Origin: an uncultured Bacteroidia bacterium
GTDB lineage: Bacteria > Bacteroidota > Bacteroidia > NS11-12g > UBA955
Assembly (NCBI GenBank): GCA_943788195.1
Contig: CALSPH010000001.1
Location: 433,673 to 497,672, forward strand
Direction of reading: 5' to 3'
DNA: 64,000 bases
Shown: positions 54,857 to 63,497 of the stretch, piece after piece
Numbering within the stretch: position 1 is the stretch's first letter
Layout: every line of letters starts with the position of its first letter
Position numbers and translations under genes: made by a program
The notes under the pieces: generated by a model
What the model was told of the DNA's origin: nothing
Database searches by the model: none
Seen by the model: the letters and a program-made list of their open reading frames with translations, nothing else

Positions 54857-56224
54857 ATGAGCAAAATAAAAAGAAAGAAATTTATAAAACAGGCTGCAAC
54901 GGTTGCGGCTGGATCATTTGTATTGCCTTATATTCTTCCATCTGGAAGGTTGTTTGCCGCTACCCCTGACCCGAAAAGTGAATATGTCATTTATGTATTA
55001 TTTGCTGGAGGTGTTCGACAACAAGAAGCTACTCTTCAAGGATACTTGCACACCAGTCAAGATTTGGACAGTTCTTTTGCAGGTAATATTATGCCTAACA
55101 TGTTACAAGGGGCCATGCCAACTAAGAAAATTGCTTTTGGAACAACATCACCAGGAGGTACAGTAGGAGATACCCCAATTCCAAAAATTTTAAGTTCACC
55201 CTTACAAGATCAGGGAGTCTTATTCAAGGAAGTAAGAGCTGTTAATCCAGGTCATTATGGAGGGTTAAACTCATTGTTAACCGGTAACAGCAGTGTTGCA
55301 CAAGGATTAAAAGTTCGACCTAATTTCCCGACTATATTTGAATATGCTCGTAAACATTTAGGCCTTAAGGCTACAGAGACATGGTTTATTGGGAATACAA
55401 TTGCTAACAGCTATAATCTGTTAAACGGAAGTGAACATCCAGATTATGGGTTGCCCTATGGTGCTAACTTCTTTGCACCTACAATTACCTTTGGTTCCCC
55501 TGGGAGGCAAGTTTTGTCAAATGCGAAAATTTACCATCCTCAAGACGAACTTGCTCCAATGTACAAAATGAAGAACTTTTTGGACAATGCATTCAGGGTG
55601 AAACAAGGACAGATTCCAAGTATAAAAAATACAGATGATGAAAAGACTCGAATCAAAGAGTTTGTAAGAAATACCTTCCAAAAGGATAGCGCAGGTCAGA
55701 TTCCAGGACCACCAGTAAGTGATAATGGAGATATGCGTACAATCAAATATGCAGCGGAGGTTATGAAAGAATTTAAACCCAAGATTTTAGTTTTAAATAT
55801 GACTGCTGTTGATGTGTGTCATGGAAACTTTAGTTCGTACTTAAGAGCGCTACACAGAGCGGATCATGGTGTAGGTTGGTTGTGGAACTACATTCAAACC
55901 CAAATACCTGAAATGAGTGGTAAGACAACTATCTTATTGTCACCAGAATGTGGCAGAAACATGAACCCAAATCCCATCTCCGATGAGAACGATTGGTTTG
56001 CCTATGATCACAGTGATAGCAATACTTCTCGGGTGTTTACACTTATGGCAGGGGCTGCATTAGGAAGCAACAGAGGTACTTTTTCACCCACTTGGGATAT
56101 ATCAAACCCGGGTGCCTATACCACAGATAATGTTTTAACCATTGCAGATATTATGGGTATTAAAAACATGATACCTTCTGGGTTTATGCACGGACCCGCA
56201 CGTTCACTTTTCGATCGATTTTAA
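54857..56224 (+). CDS. DUF1501-like exported protein
   Basis: This 455-residue protein begins MSKIKRKKFIKQAATVAAGS, a Tat-like signal with Arg-Lys in place of the twin Arg. The body fits DUF1501, an alkaline-phosphatase-like fold: VLNMTAVDVCHGNFSSYL (Asp319, His322), LLSPECGRNMNPN and FAYDHSD (His385), which would bind metal. DUF1501 proteins are exported, with unknown substrates, and in Planctomycetes pair with DUF1549/DUF1553 proteins. It lies ten bases after the second lipoprotein and one base before the cytochrome-like gene. The ATG at 54857 is chosen for the signal peptide. Confidence 0.75.
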   Translation: MSKIKRKKFIKQAATVAAGSFVLPYILPSGRLFAATPDPKSEYVIYVLFAGGVRQQEATLQGYLHTSQDLDSSFAGNIMPNMLQGAMPTKKIAFGTTSPGGTVGDTPIPKILSSPLQDQGVLFKEVRAVNPGHYGGLNSLLTGNSSVAQGLKVRPNFPTIFEYARKHLGLKATETWFIGNTIANSYNLLNGSEHPDYGLPYGANFFAPTITFGSPGRQVLSNAKIYHPQDELAPMYKMKNFLDNAFRVKQGQIPSIKNTDDEKTRIKEFVRNTFQKDSAGQIPGPPVSDNGDMRTIKYAAEVMKEFKPKILVLNMTAVDVCHGNFSSYLRALHRADHGVGWLWNYIQTQIPEMSGKTTILLSPECGRNMNPNPISDENDWFAYDHSDSNTSRVFTLMAGAALGSNRGTFSPTWDISNPGAYTTDNVLTIADIMGIKNMIPSGFMHGPARSLFDRF

Positions 56225-56225
56225 T

Positions 56226-57188
56226 ATGAAGTATCTATCTTTTAAATACATTATTTTAGCCAGCTTTGGTTTTGCGATAGCGCTTTCAGCATGCAACAAA
56301 GACCCCAATGTTAAAAACGAATATGAGGATTGGAAAAATCCTGATAATGCCAATACCGGTGGTGGGCCAGAATTAGATGTGAACAGTATTCAAGGAATTC
56401 ACTTTCATATCTTTAAACCAACATGCAGTAATAGTGGGTGCCACGATGGTACTTTTGAACCCGATTTTAGAACCGTTGAAAGCAGTTATAATAGTTTAGT
56501 AAATAATCCAGTAATAAAAGCAGACTCTGCTGTTCCTGGGCAATTCATGCTAAGAGTAGAACCTGGAAATGCAGACAATAGCATGTTGTTAAGGCGTTGT
56601 CGTGTTGATTTGGGAGGCAACTCAGGTACGATGCCACTTTCTATCGATCCGGGCAATGATTGGCTGGATCGTAAAGATGAATATTTAGCTAGAATTGAAA
56701 AATGGATAAATGATGGTGCAAAGGACCAATTTGGTAATGCAGTTCCGCCTAAAGACCTTAAACCTCAAATGGCAGGAATGGTGGTGAAAGCAGGAGCAAC
56801 CACTTTTAGTCGTAGCGGAAATTATAACCCGGTAGATGTCCCTGCGGGCACGGGTAACATTACAGTGTATTTTTCATATATAGACGATAAAACGCCACAG
56901 GCTCAATTTACAAGTATGACAGCTGATACAAGTCAAAATCCAGGCTTGTTTGTAAATAGCGGTCAGTTTACTATGACCAAGTTGGGTTCTGCCTTGAATA
57001 TGACTGGTTTGTTTGGATTGGACTTAGATTATTGGCATTCAATTAGCTTGAATATAAGTGCATATCAACCTGGTCAGGTAATATGGTTTAAAACCACCGT
57101 TTCCGACAATGTGAATGCCACCATTGAAATACCCAGTGCATTTTCAAGCTTTAATAATCAAAAATATTTTGCCATAAGAATTAACTAA
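56226..57188 (+). CDS. Lipoprotein with CX4CH cytochrome-like domain
   Basis: This 320-residue lipoprotein (signal ending LSAC) has a domain like the planctomycete cytochrome (PSCyt1) type: FKPTCSNSGCHDGTFEPDF, then PGNADNSMLLRRC, GTMPLS and EKWINDGAKDQ. The haem motif is C67-x4-C72-His73, not the usual CxxCH; Met136 in GTMPLS could be the sixth ligand. A beta-rich C-terminal half follows. If haem is bound, it is an outer-membrane electron carrier; if not, a structural relic. It sits one base after the DUF1501-like gene. Confidence 0.7.
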   Translation: MKYLSFKYIILASFGFAIALSACNKDPNVKNEYEDWKNPDNANTGGGPELDVNSIQGIHFHIFKPTCSNSGCHDGTFEPDFRTVESSYNSLVNNPVIKADSAVPGQFMLRVEPGNADNSMLLRRCRVDLGGNSGTMPLSIDPGNDWLDRKDEYLARIEKWINDGAKDQFGNAVPPKDLKPQMAGMVVKAGATTFSRSGNYNPVDVPAGTGNITVYFSYIDDKTPQAQFTSMTADTSQNPGLFVNSGQFTMTKLGSALNMTGLFGLDLDYWHSISLNISAYQPGQVIWFKTTVSDNVNATIEIPSAFSSFNNQKYFAIRIN

Positions 57189-57189
57189 C

Positions 57190-57642
57190 ATGCTAAAAAG
57201 AGGGTACACATATGTATTGACTTGCTTGAGTTTTGTATTAATAAATTCATGCACAAAATACGAAGAAGTTAAAGAAAGCGAGAATCCATCTATTACGTAT
57301 TCAATGATAACTCCTATTAATATTAAGGAGTTTAAAGATAGCGTTCAGATTACGATTAAATATAAGGATGGAAATGGAGATTTGGGAGATGAAAATCCGG
57401 ATGAACTCAATATTTATGTTAAAGATAATCGACTGGATAAAGCAGACTTTTATCATTTGCATGCATTGGCTCCTCCTGGAACTAGCATTGCAATTGACGG
57501 CACACTAAATATTAAATTGAAAAATACTTTTTTAATTGGCTCTGGTAATTCAGAAACCACAAGTTATGAAGTTAAGATAAAAGATAGGGCAGGTAATTGG
57601 AGTAATACTATCACCACCGAAATGGTTACCATCACAAAATAA
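57190..57642 (+). CDS. Small beta-rich lipoprotein
   Basis: This 150-residue protein has a lipoprotein signal (SFVLINSC) and one beta-sandwich-like domain with KYKDGNGDLGDENPDELNIY, a DxDGDxD-like loop that may bind calcium, and KIKDRAGNWSNTITT at the end. It starts one base after the cytochrome-like gene and ends one base before the large secreted protein. Its role is unknown. Confidence 0.6.
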   Translation: MLKRGYTYVLTCLSFVLINSCTKYEEVKESENPSITYSMITPINIKEFKDSVQITIKYKDGNGDLGDENPDELNIYVKDNRLDKADFYHLHALAPPGTSIAIDGTLNIKLKNTFLIGSGNSETTSYEVKIKDRAGNWSNTITTEMVTITK

Positions 57643-57643
57643 A

Positions 57644-60600
57644 ATGCTTAAGAGAATACTCATAGGGGTCATATTGACATTTTTCGCATTTTCAACAAAT
57701 GCCCAAACTACCTATGAAATGTCCAATATGACTGTAACTGATTGCAGGGGTATTTTCATTGACAGTGAAGATGGACAAACGGCTGGTAACTATGATCATA
57801 ATGAAAACTTTGTTTTTACTATATGTGTTCCGGGTGCTTCATCCATAAAAATGGTGTTGGCCAATATCAACACAGAAAAAGACGCAGATACATTGTCTTT
57901 TTATGATGGCAATAACACAGGAGCTGCTTCTTTAGGTAATTATCACGGAAACTACTCTAATATCACTATTACAAGTACAGGAAATTGCTTGACTATAAAA
58001 TTCGTATCTGATAAAAGCTTAGCAAATATAGGTTGGAATGCAACTTGGGAATCCGTAATCACAAGCGTACCCATGCCAACGATCTCACCCATTCCCAATC
58101 CTACATGTAATAGCACCAGTATTGATATTACAATGGATCAACGTTTCAATTGCGATAGCATAGATGAGAATAATTTCGGACTTCAAGGACCTGCAGCACC
58201 AGGAATTTCATCCGTAACAGGATTAAATTGTGATGGGAACAATGAGGCAAGCCAATTTCGTGTAAATTTCACTGGCGGTTTGACCAGGAGCGGGGTGTAT
58301 CATTTGCCATTTCAAACTCGATTTATTGATGCCTGCGACAGCGTTTGGATTTTGCAGGACACCTTAATTTTTAGGGTAACAGATTGTCCAATTAAGGTGA
58401 CGTTGGATTTGGATAATAATCCAATTTGCCGGGGTACTTGTGCAGAATTATCCGCTATAGTTATTGGCGGTGATTCAACCATGTATGTGTATAATTGGAC
58501 CCCTAGCACTTTGAGTGGAGCAGGTCCACATACGGTATGTCCTAATACGACAACGGAGTATAAGTTGGTTGTTACAGATGGGACCTCTGTTCCTGGAAGA
58601 GATAGCATTACATTAACCGTAGTAGATCCACCTACAGCTCAAAATGATACAACCGTGTGCATATCGGCAGCTGCCTATAATCTGACCGCAATTCCGGCAG
58701 GTGGCACATGGTCTGGAACAGGTATAACTAATGCGGCAAATGGAACTTTTGATCCAGGCGTTGCAGGAGGGGGAGCAAAATGGATTTACTACACCATTAG
58801 TGGTTGTTATGATAGTGTTCGGGTTACGGTTAGAAATATTTGGGCTGGACTACCTCAGGCAGCATGTCCTGGAGCTGCGCCTTTTCAAGTATTTGGATTT
58901 CCAGCTGGTGGAACGTGGTCTGGAGCAAATATAACTCCAGCAGGAATTTTTACCCCACCGATAACCCCTGGGACATATACCGTTACCTATACTTGGAATG
59001 GTTGCAGTGCTGACAAAGACATTGAGGTAGATAATATCCAAATAACGCTAAAACCAGATTCAATGTGCCGCAGTGAGGCACCCATAGATTTAGGTGCTAC
59101 CCCGTTTGGAGGCGCTTGGTCGGGCCCAGGAATTACAAATAGTATACTAGGGACGTTTGAACCAATTGTTGCAGGTACTGGATTTAAAAATATACGATAT
59201 ACCGTACAGGGATGTGTGTTAGATACATGGATCTTTGTTAAAGATGTAAATGCGCGTTGGAACGAAGTTTTTTGTCCAGATGAGGGGATTGTAACTTTTC
59301 CAGCTGGACTGCCAGCCGGGGGTATTTGGTCCGGACGTGATGTTGTAGATGGTGCAGCAGGTACTTGGGATGTAGGTACGCGAGTTGGACATCCAACTTG
59401 GGGATATAACGATACCGCTTGGTATACGGTAAATGGATGTGTAGATGAGAAACTAATTTATATAAGGCCTACCGTAATTCTTAAAGATTCACTTAATTAT
59501 TGTATCGAAGAGCCTCGGGTATTGTTAAATTATCCAGTTTCTGGACGAACTCCAGGTGGAGGTATTTGGTCAGGTCCTGGGGTAGTTGCTAATGGGTGGT
59601 TTACAGCAGCCAATGCAGGATACGGATTGCATAAGTTATATTATACTGCCAATACTTGTGTAGATTCTATGCTGATTAACATTTATCAGTTTAATATTCA
59701 AAATGACACCACGCTGTGTGTTACTGAACCATCATTTACACTGTTTAAGGATCAACCAGGGGGAACATGGAATGGACAAGGCGTGACTAATGGGATAACT
59801 GGAATATTTAACCCCTCTTCTGCAAGAGTTGGGGTGCATAAAATATTCTATACTTCCATAAATGGTTGTATTGATAGCCTAGAGATAACCGTAACTCCTA
59901 GACCAACAGTAAACTTGTCTGGATTGGATCCATTATACTGTTTCAAAGACACCAATGTAATTTTAAATTTCACTCCTCCTGGTGGAACATTCACGGGTAC
60001 TCCATTAAATGGCAATGATTTTAATCCTGCCTTAGCTGGAAAAGGACCTGTAAGTATTACCTATACTTATGGGACACCGCAATGCCAGCGATCACGGACC
60101 GTAACAACTTTAGTTGGGGATACATTGTTTGCTGATATAACGCAAGATAAAGATTCAATTTGCCCTGGAGGAGGGGTTAATCTTTCTGCAGCGGGTAGAG
60201 GGGGCAAAGGGTTTGGGTATGGATATAATTGGGACAATGGGAGAACAACTTCCAAGGACATTTTTGAATTACCAACTGTTGATACACGCTATATAGTGAA
60301 AGTGCAGGATGGGTGCTCAAATCCAGCGTTTGACACTGTTTATGTTGGTATACATCCTCAAGTAAACGCAGTGTTCCAAACCTCACCAATTCAATGTTTT
60401 GGTGCCAAAGGTTGGGCTAAAGTAATTGCCAGTCCACCTTCTCCCAATTATACGTATCAATGGAATACCAATCCCACGAACACCACAGATAGTATTTATG
60501 AAACAGTTGGTTTAAGGTATCGTGTAAATATCGTAAATACACAGACCACATGTTTCTGGGATGGAGACATTCTTATCCCAGGCTACCCTCGTGTAAATGC

Positions 60601-61132
60601 AAGTTTTACAACCTTCCCTCGGATACCTGCTTGTATTAATAACTTAAACCCAACCGTGAGTTTAATCGATTTTAGTGATGGCGGAATTCAAGGATATTGG
60701 GACTATGGTGATGGAATAAGAATTCCATATGTACCCGGCGTAAATCCGGTGCACGATTTCCCACCAGACACCAATGCATATGAGATTAAATTATATATAG
60801 AGAATGTGGGTGGGTGCGCTGACTCAGCATTTTTCCCGGTTTGTATGATAGATACTGTACTCATTTATGTGCCAAATGCCTTTAGCCCTGCTAAAATTGA
60901 TGGGATCAATGATGTATTTTTACCGGTAGTCAATGGAACAACCGAATATAATCTAGAAATTTTCAACCGTTGGGGGCAAAAGATATTTGAAACGATGGAC
61001 CCAACACAAGCTTGGGACGGAAAAATTAAAGGGGTTTTAGTTCCAACGGACTATTATCACTTTGTGATTCGTTATAAAGGCAAACAGACCCCACGCAAGT
61101 ACCAAACTGGTGTAATCTTCTTGATTGAGTAA
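57644..61132 (+). CDS. Large secreted protein: CUB domain, seven GGxWSG repeats, type B T9SS domain
   Basis: This 1,162-residue protein has a signal peptide (ILIGVILTFFAFSTNAQ), a CUB-like domain at about 20-145 (FTICVPGASSIKMVLANIN, ADTLSFYDGNN), then seven repeats of about 60-70 residues at roughly 330-810, each with a Cys, a GGTWSG-type core (GGAWSGPGI, GGIWSGRDV, GGTWNGQGV) and an ending like GCxDS. A PKD-like unit (YWDYGDG) and the type B sorting domain (VPNAFSPAKIDGINDVFLP, FNRWGQKIFET) close it. It is exported by the type IX system. It ends the operon and may be its surface component. Confidence 0.85.
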   Translation: MLKRILIGVILTFFAFSTNAQTTYEMSNMTVTDCRGIFIDSEDGQTAGNYDHNENFVFTICVPGASSIKMVLANINTEKDADTLSFYDGNNTGAASLGNYHGNYSNITITSTGNCLTIKFVSDKSLANIGWNATWESVITSVPMPTISPIPNPTCNSTSIDITMDQRFNCDSIDENNFGLQGPAAPGISSVTGLNCDGNNEASQFRVNFTGGLTRSGVYHLPFQTRFIDACDSVWILQDTLIFRVTDCPIKVTLDLDNNPICRGTCAELSAIVIGGDSTMYVYNWTPSTLSGAGPHTVCPNTTTEYKLVVTDGTSVPGRDSITLTVVDPPTAQNDTTVCISAAAYNLTAIPAGGTWSGTGITNAANGTFDPGVAGGGAKWIYYTISGCYDSVRVTVRNIWAGLPQAACPGAAPFQVFGFPAGGTWSGANITPAGIFTPPITPGTYTVTYTWNGCSADKDIEVDNIQITLKPDSMCRSEAPIDLGATPFGGAWSGPGITNSILGTFEPIVAGTGFKNIRYTVQGCVLDTWIFVKDVNARWNEVFCPDEGIVTFPAGLPAGGIWSGRDVVDGAAGTWDVGTRVGHPTWGYNDTAWYTVNGCVDEKLIYIRPTVILKDSLNYCIEEPRVLLNYPVSGRTPGGGIWSGPGVVANGWFTAANAGYGLHKLYYTANTCVDSMLINIYQFNIQNDTTLCVTEPSFTLFKDQPGGTWNGQGVTNGITGIFNPSSARVGVHKIFYTSINGCIDSLEITVTPRPTVNLSGLDPLYCFKDTNVILNFTPPGGTFTGTPLNGNDFNPALAGKGPVSITYTYGTPQCQRSRTVTTLVGDTLFADITQDKDSICPGGGVNLSAAGRGGKGFGYGYNWDNGRTTSKDIFELPTVDTRYIVKVQDGCSNPAFDTVYVGIHPQVNAVFQTSPIQCFGAKGWAKVIASPPSPNYTYQWNTNPTNTTDSIYETVGLRYRVNIVNTQTTCFWDGDILIPGYPRVNASFTTFPRIPACINNLNPTVSLIDFSDGGIQGYWDYGDGIRIPYVPGVNPVHDFPPDTNAYEIKLYIENVGGCADSAFFPVCMIDTVLIYVPNAFSPAKIDGINDVFLPVVNGTTEYNLEIFNRWGQKIFETMDPTQAWDGKIKGVLVPTDYYHFVIRYKGKQTPRKYQTGVIFLIE

Positions 61133-61275
61133 TTCTTCAATTGCCCCCTTCCCTTCATTTCAATAGTAATCGCTTAAAGAATTGCTATGCAAATGAAAAT
61201 AGTGTAAGCAAATAATTCTTCTTTCGTCCATTCTTAAATTGTGAGTGAACCCAATGCACTTTGGTACAGAATATG

Positions 61276-61283
61276 TAGTTTTG
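61276..61283 (+). promoter_or_regulatory. -7 box of the TonB receptor gene
   Basis: TAGTTTTG is a perfect TAnnTTTG and ends nine bases before the ATG at 61293, which supports that start. No TTG lies 17-23 bases upstream. Confidence 0.5.
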
Positions 61284-61292
61284 TCCCCTTTA

Positions 61293-63497
61293 ATGAAACA
61301 CAGTTTTATCTCTTTTTTATGTATTGGCTTCATTGCCTTTAGCGCATCAGCACAAACCGCAAAGGACACTACCGAACCATTGTACTCAACACTTAAAGAG
61401 TTGGTGCTCACAGCTAATAAGAAGGCAGAAGCAGCAGAAGATATCCCTCAGCAAATTCAGATTTTAAAGCGAAGAAGTATTCAGCAGCTTATGCCTCAAA
61501 CCACTGCGGATGCATTGATTCAGAACGGAAATGTTTTTGTTCAAAAATCCCAAATGGGAGGTGGAAGTCCGGTAATTCGCGGATTTGAGGCTAATTCTGT
61601 ATTGTTGGTTGTAGATGGAGTGCGTATGAACAATGCAATCTATCGAGCCGGACATTTACAAAGTATCATTACAGTTGATCCTAATGCCTTAGAACGCGTG
61701 GAGGTATTTACAGGGCCTGGTTCAGTTATTTATGGAAATGATGCCTTGGGCGGTGTTGTGCATATGTATACCCTACAACCAGAGTTTACTCAAACAGATA
61801 GTTTTTCGTATACGGGCAACGCTTTTATTCGTTATGCAAGTGCAAATAATGAGAACACGGCCCATGCCCATGTAAACTATGGAACCAAGAACTGGGCCTT
61901 AGTTTCATCAATGACTTTTTCTAGTTTTAGCGATTTACGTATTGGGTCTAATAATCAGATCTATAATGACAGTGCGTTTGGGAACAAGAACTTTGTAGCT
62001 TCACGAATTGCGGATCGAGATACTGTTTTAAGAAATGACAATCCTTTGCGACAGAAATTAAGTGGTTATAGTCAGGTAGATTTACTGCAAAAGGTCCTTT
62101 ATAAGCAAAATGACCGAACAATTCATTTATTAAATTTTCAGTACTCTGTTTCTTCCAATGTCCCAAGATATGACCGCCTTTCTCAATTCGGGACCAATGA
62201 TACCCCGAAATTTTCAGAGTGGTACTATGGCCCGCAAAAAAGATTAATGGCTGCTTATAGCCTTAAGAAAACGGGTAAGAGATGGTACAATAACATGGAT
62301 TTAACAGCGAGCTATCAAAACTTGGGAGAAAGTAGACATCAACGTAATTTTGGTAATGATGAACTAAGAAGTACAGTAGAAGACTTGCATGTATTAGGCA
62401 TTAATTTGGACTATTTGAAAGAAATCAAGGAGAAACATGAATTAAGATATGGAGCTGAATTCATTTATAACAAAGTGAATAGCAGAGGTTTTTCTACTCA
62501 TATTGTTACCGATCAAGAACAGATCATTGACTCCCGTTACCCAGATGGTGCAAGTACGGTGAATGCTGCAATTTATGGCAGTTATCATTGGGAAATTGAC
62601 TCACATTGGATTCTTTCAACCGGGGCTAGGTTGAATGATTATCAATTAAATGCTCAATTTGACCCCAACATTTCCATTAACTTGAATAATAACAAAATAG
62701 AACAGCAGAATACGGTAGCCACAGGAAATCTAGGGGTGGTTTTTAAAGCCAATAAAAGTTTACGGTTGGTTGGGCAATTAGGTACGGGCTTTAGAAATCC
62801 CAATGTAGATGATGTTGCAAAAACCTTTGAACGTGATGCCTTTACCATTGTACTTCCGATCAATAACGTAAAGCCAGAAAGGGTACTGCAACAAGAGTTA
62901 GGGGTAGATATTTTGCTAAAAAAGAATGCTTGGATTGAGCTACGGGCTTACAATACACGCTTTCGGGACGCAATTGCAACCCTACCAACCCAGTATTTGG
63001 GCCAAGATTCATTTACAGTTAATGGGAGAAACGTATTGGTCCTAGCCAATACGAACATTGCTGAAGCCCAAATTCAAGGAGCGAACATAAGTTTCAAATA
63101 CAAAATTAACCGTTTTTGGAGCGCCAAGGCCAATTTTGAAATCACTAAAGGAAGAGATCTAACCAATGCGCGTCCCTTAAGTCATATCCCCCCTGCTTTT
63201 GGGAGCGTCTATGTCAATTACAATAAGCCAAAGTATAATATACTATTCTATACCCTATTCAATCTCGAAAAACCAATCTCAGAATACGGTGCTATCACCG
63301 ATAACGCAATTTTTGCACCGTCATCAGGCACCCCAGCTTGGTATACCTTTAACTTGAAAGGACGGTATAATTTTACGGATCGATTTAGAATTCAGGCGGC
63401 AGTAGAAAATATTATGGATCTCAATTATCGATATTTTGCATCCGGATTCAGTGCTTCAGGAGTTAATGGTATTGTGAGTTTGAATTATACTTTTTAA
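61293..63497 (+). CDS. TonB-dependent receptor, haem/haemoglobin-receptor-like
   Basis: This 734-residue protein has a signal peptide (FISFLCIGFIAFSASAQ), a TonB-box-like start (LKELVLTANK), a plug (MGGGSPVIRGFEANSVLLVVDG, RVEVFTGPGSVIYGNDALGG) and a 22-strand type barrel ending VSLNYTF with the terminal Phe needed for assembly. The plug resembles haemoglobin/haem receptors, so haem or iron complexes are the likely cargo. The ATG at 61293 is set by the signal peptide and promoter. It lies next to the cytochrome-like operon but has its own promoter. It converges with ddl, overlapping by four bases. Confidence 0.88.
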   Translation: MKHSFISFLCIGFIAFSASAQTAKDTTEPLYSTLKELVLTANKKAEAAEDIPQQIQILKRRSIQQLMPQTTADALIQNGNVFVQKSQMGGGSPVIRGFEANSVLLVVDGVRMNNAIYRAGHLQSIITVDPNALERVEVFTGPGSVIYGNDALGGVVHMYTLQPEFTQTDSFSYTGNAFIRYASANNENTAHAHVNYGTKNWALVSSMTFSSFSDLRIGSNNQIYNDSAFGNKNFVASRIADRDTVLRNDNPLRQKLSGYSQVDLLQKVLYKQNDRTIHLLNFQYSVSSNVPRYDRLSQFGTNDTPKFSEWYYGPQKRLMAAYSLKKTGKRWYNNMDLTASYQNLGESRHQRNFGNDELRSTVEDLHVLGINLDYLKEIKEKHELRYGAEFIYNKVNSRGFSTHIVTDQEQIIDSRYPDGASTVNAAIYGSYHWEIDSHWILSTGARLNDYQLNAQFDPNISINLNNNKIEQQNTVATGNLGVVFKANKSLRLVGQLGTGFRNPNVDDVAKTFERDAFTIVLPINNVKPERVLQQELGVDILLKKNAWIELRAYNTRFRDAIATLPTQYLGQDSFTVNGRNVLVLANTNIAEAQIQGANISFKYKINRFWSAKANFEITKGRDLTNARPLSHIPPAFGSVYVNYNKPKYNILFYTLFNLEKPISEYGAITDNAIFAPSSGTPAWYTFNLKGRYNFTDRFRIQAAVENIMDLNYRYFASGFSASGVNGIVSLNYTF

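Noticed and set aside
61133-61275. Terminator after the large secreted protein
   Set aside because: No clear stem with a T tract was found in this gap; only short imperfect pairings.
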